64,000 nucleotides of DNA, taken from NCBI GenBank assembly GCA_009760855.2, contig WPIO01000129.1, positions 547,501 through 611,500 on the forward strand. Reading direction: 5' to 3'. How positions within the stretch are numbered: position 1 is the first letter of the stretch; every line of letters starts with the position of its first letter. The position numbers were made by a program, and so were the translations under genes. Shown piece after piece: positions 63,280 through 64,000 of this stretch. Under the pieces are notes generated by a model. The model did not search any database, had not been told where the DNA came from, and saw only the letters and a list, made by a program, of their open reading frames with translations. The stretch is from Cristatella mucedo. Its lineage: Eukaryota > Bryozoa > Phylactolaemata > Cristatellidae.

Positions 63280-63615
63280 TCACAAATGTATTTCCGTGCT
63301 GCTCAGAGCATCGTGCAAGGTCGTCAGCTCATCGCTGCAAGTAATCAGCATCTCTGCCACTAACCCGTATTGCAGAGTAGGTGGAGTCGTAGGCGCACTG
63401 CCAGTTGCAGCCAGCACCTGTTGCCCAGCCTCTGCTAAAACAGGTCGTTCGAAGAACTTTGTAGCATCCTCCCCTGACGCACCATTGTCAGAGCAAAGTT
63501 TCGTCATCTCACCTGAGATAGATTTGCGTGCGTCAGTAGCCGATGCTGTCTGTTGTCTCACAGAAGTACCTAGCAGATAGACGGGTCTCACTTGTCTTAT
63601 ACCTGGAGCCGCCAC
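63280..63615 (-). other. Unassigned open frame near right edge
   Basis: 111 codons starting MAAPGIRQVRPVYLLG; no recognised domain. A CAG|GTGAG donor-like site lies inside it near 63,510. The plus strand is also open over much of the same stretch, so the coding strand is unclear. Confidence 0.2.
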
Positions 63616-63769
63616 ATCTGTTTACCCATGGTTGGTAAAAGACGCGCGATCGCCGTCGAACTTCACTTTTTAACCTCTCTCGACACAGTGGCTTAGCGAC
63701 AGGAGGTTCTTGATAAGCTGCGATACAAGTAAAACATCTTGCAGCTCGGCTCTTCGTCATGCAATTTCA

Positions 63770-63935
63770 ACACGCAGCTGAGCATGCACCGTACAAATCC
63801 CGATCACTTCAAGCACTTTCCGTCGCCCACCAAGACGCCGTGAGCAATTTTCTCGCAGAATGTAAAGAGTTTGGGCTCCAAGAGCATATGCTGCTGCGTG
63901 GCGCCAGAGTTTACAAGCCACTCCAGCTGTGACGG
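63770..63935 (+). mobile_element. Possible LTR-retrotransposon pol fragment
   Basis: The frame HQDAVSNFLAECKEFGLQEH then MLLRGARVYKPLQL resembles the short region before the integrase zinc finger in Ty3-type polyproteins (a phrase ending in LLRG-R-V-P). Very short and unconfirmed. Confidence 0.2.
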
Positions 63936-64000
63936 GAGCTGGTATTCAGTCACGGGAGTCGGCAGCGAAAACGAAGATAGTCCGTAGTATCAGTACTGGC

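Overview
This is animal nuclear DNA: intron-rich, repeat-rich and without operons. Two conserved animal genes can be assembled exon by exon with GT/AG junctions and continuous reading phase. The sequence does not identify the species. Long introns, tRNA-headed SINEs and APE/RT LINEs with (ATT)n tails suggest an invertebrate metazoan, but that is inference.

Layout. Both genes are on the minus strand. (1) About 1-21,540: the 5' part of a calpain cysteine protease. Seven coding exons run from a proline-rich first exon (20860-21537) leftwards to 366-443, and the gene leaves the window at its left edge. Cys, His and Asn of the catalytic triad are all visible. (2) 21,540-27,070: intergenic, with a diverged tandem array of about 184 bp period just upstream of the calpain and a few TE relics. 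(3) 27,074-57,613: a complete erlin (SPFH/prohibitin-domain ER membrane protein) gene. Ten coding exons total 996 nt and encode 331 residues, including a 23-nt microexon. (4) 57,614-64,000: LINE, RLE-type LINE, Tc1-like and possible LTR-element relics, with no confident cellular gene.

Most of the remaining sequence is transposable elements and simple repeats. The main families are: an APE/RT LINE (one nearly full copy, 53.3-56.77 kb, antisense in erlin intron 1, plus many broken copies); a SINE with a tRNA-like head that ends in the same 3' hairpin as that LINE; a second tRNA-like SINE with an unrelated tail; a second LINE family ending in ACATT repeats; and single relics of RLE-LINE, Tc1/mariner and pogo/Tigger-like elements. 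Long (TA)n, (GA)n and (CA)n/(CT)n tracts create many spurious open frames.

The two genes are not obviously functionally linked. Calpain is a calcium-regulated cytosolic protease family. Erlins form ER-membrane complexes that help degrade activated IP3 receptors, so both touch calcium signalling, but their adjacency alone is no evidence of cooperation. No previously undescribed system was found. The items most worth a second look are the ~184-bp array upstream of the calpain, the long inverted repeats in introns, the 15-bp coding minisatellite in calpain, and the LINE/SINE shared 3' hairpin.
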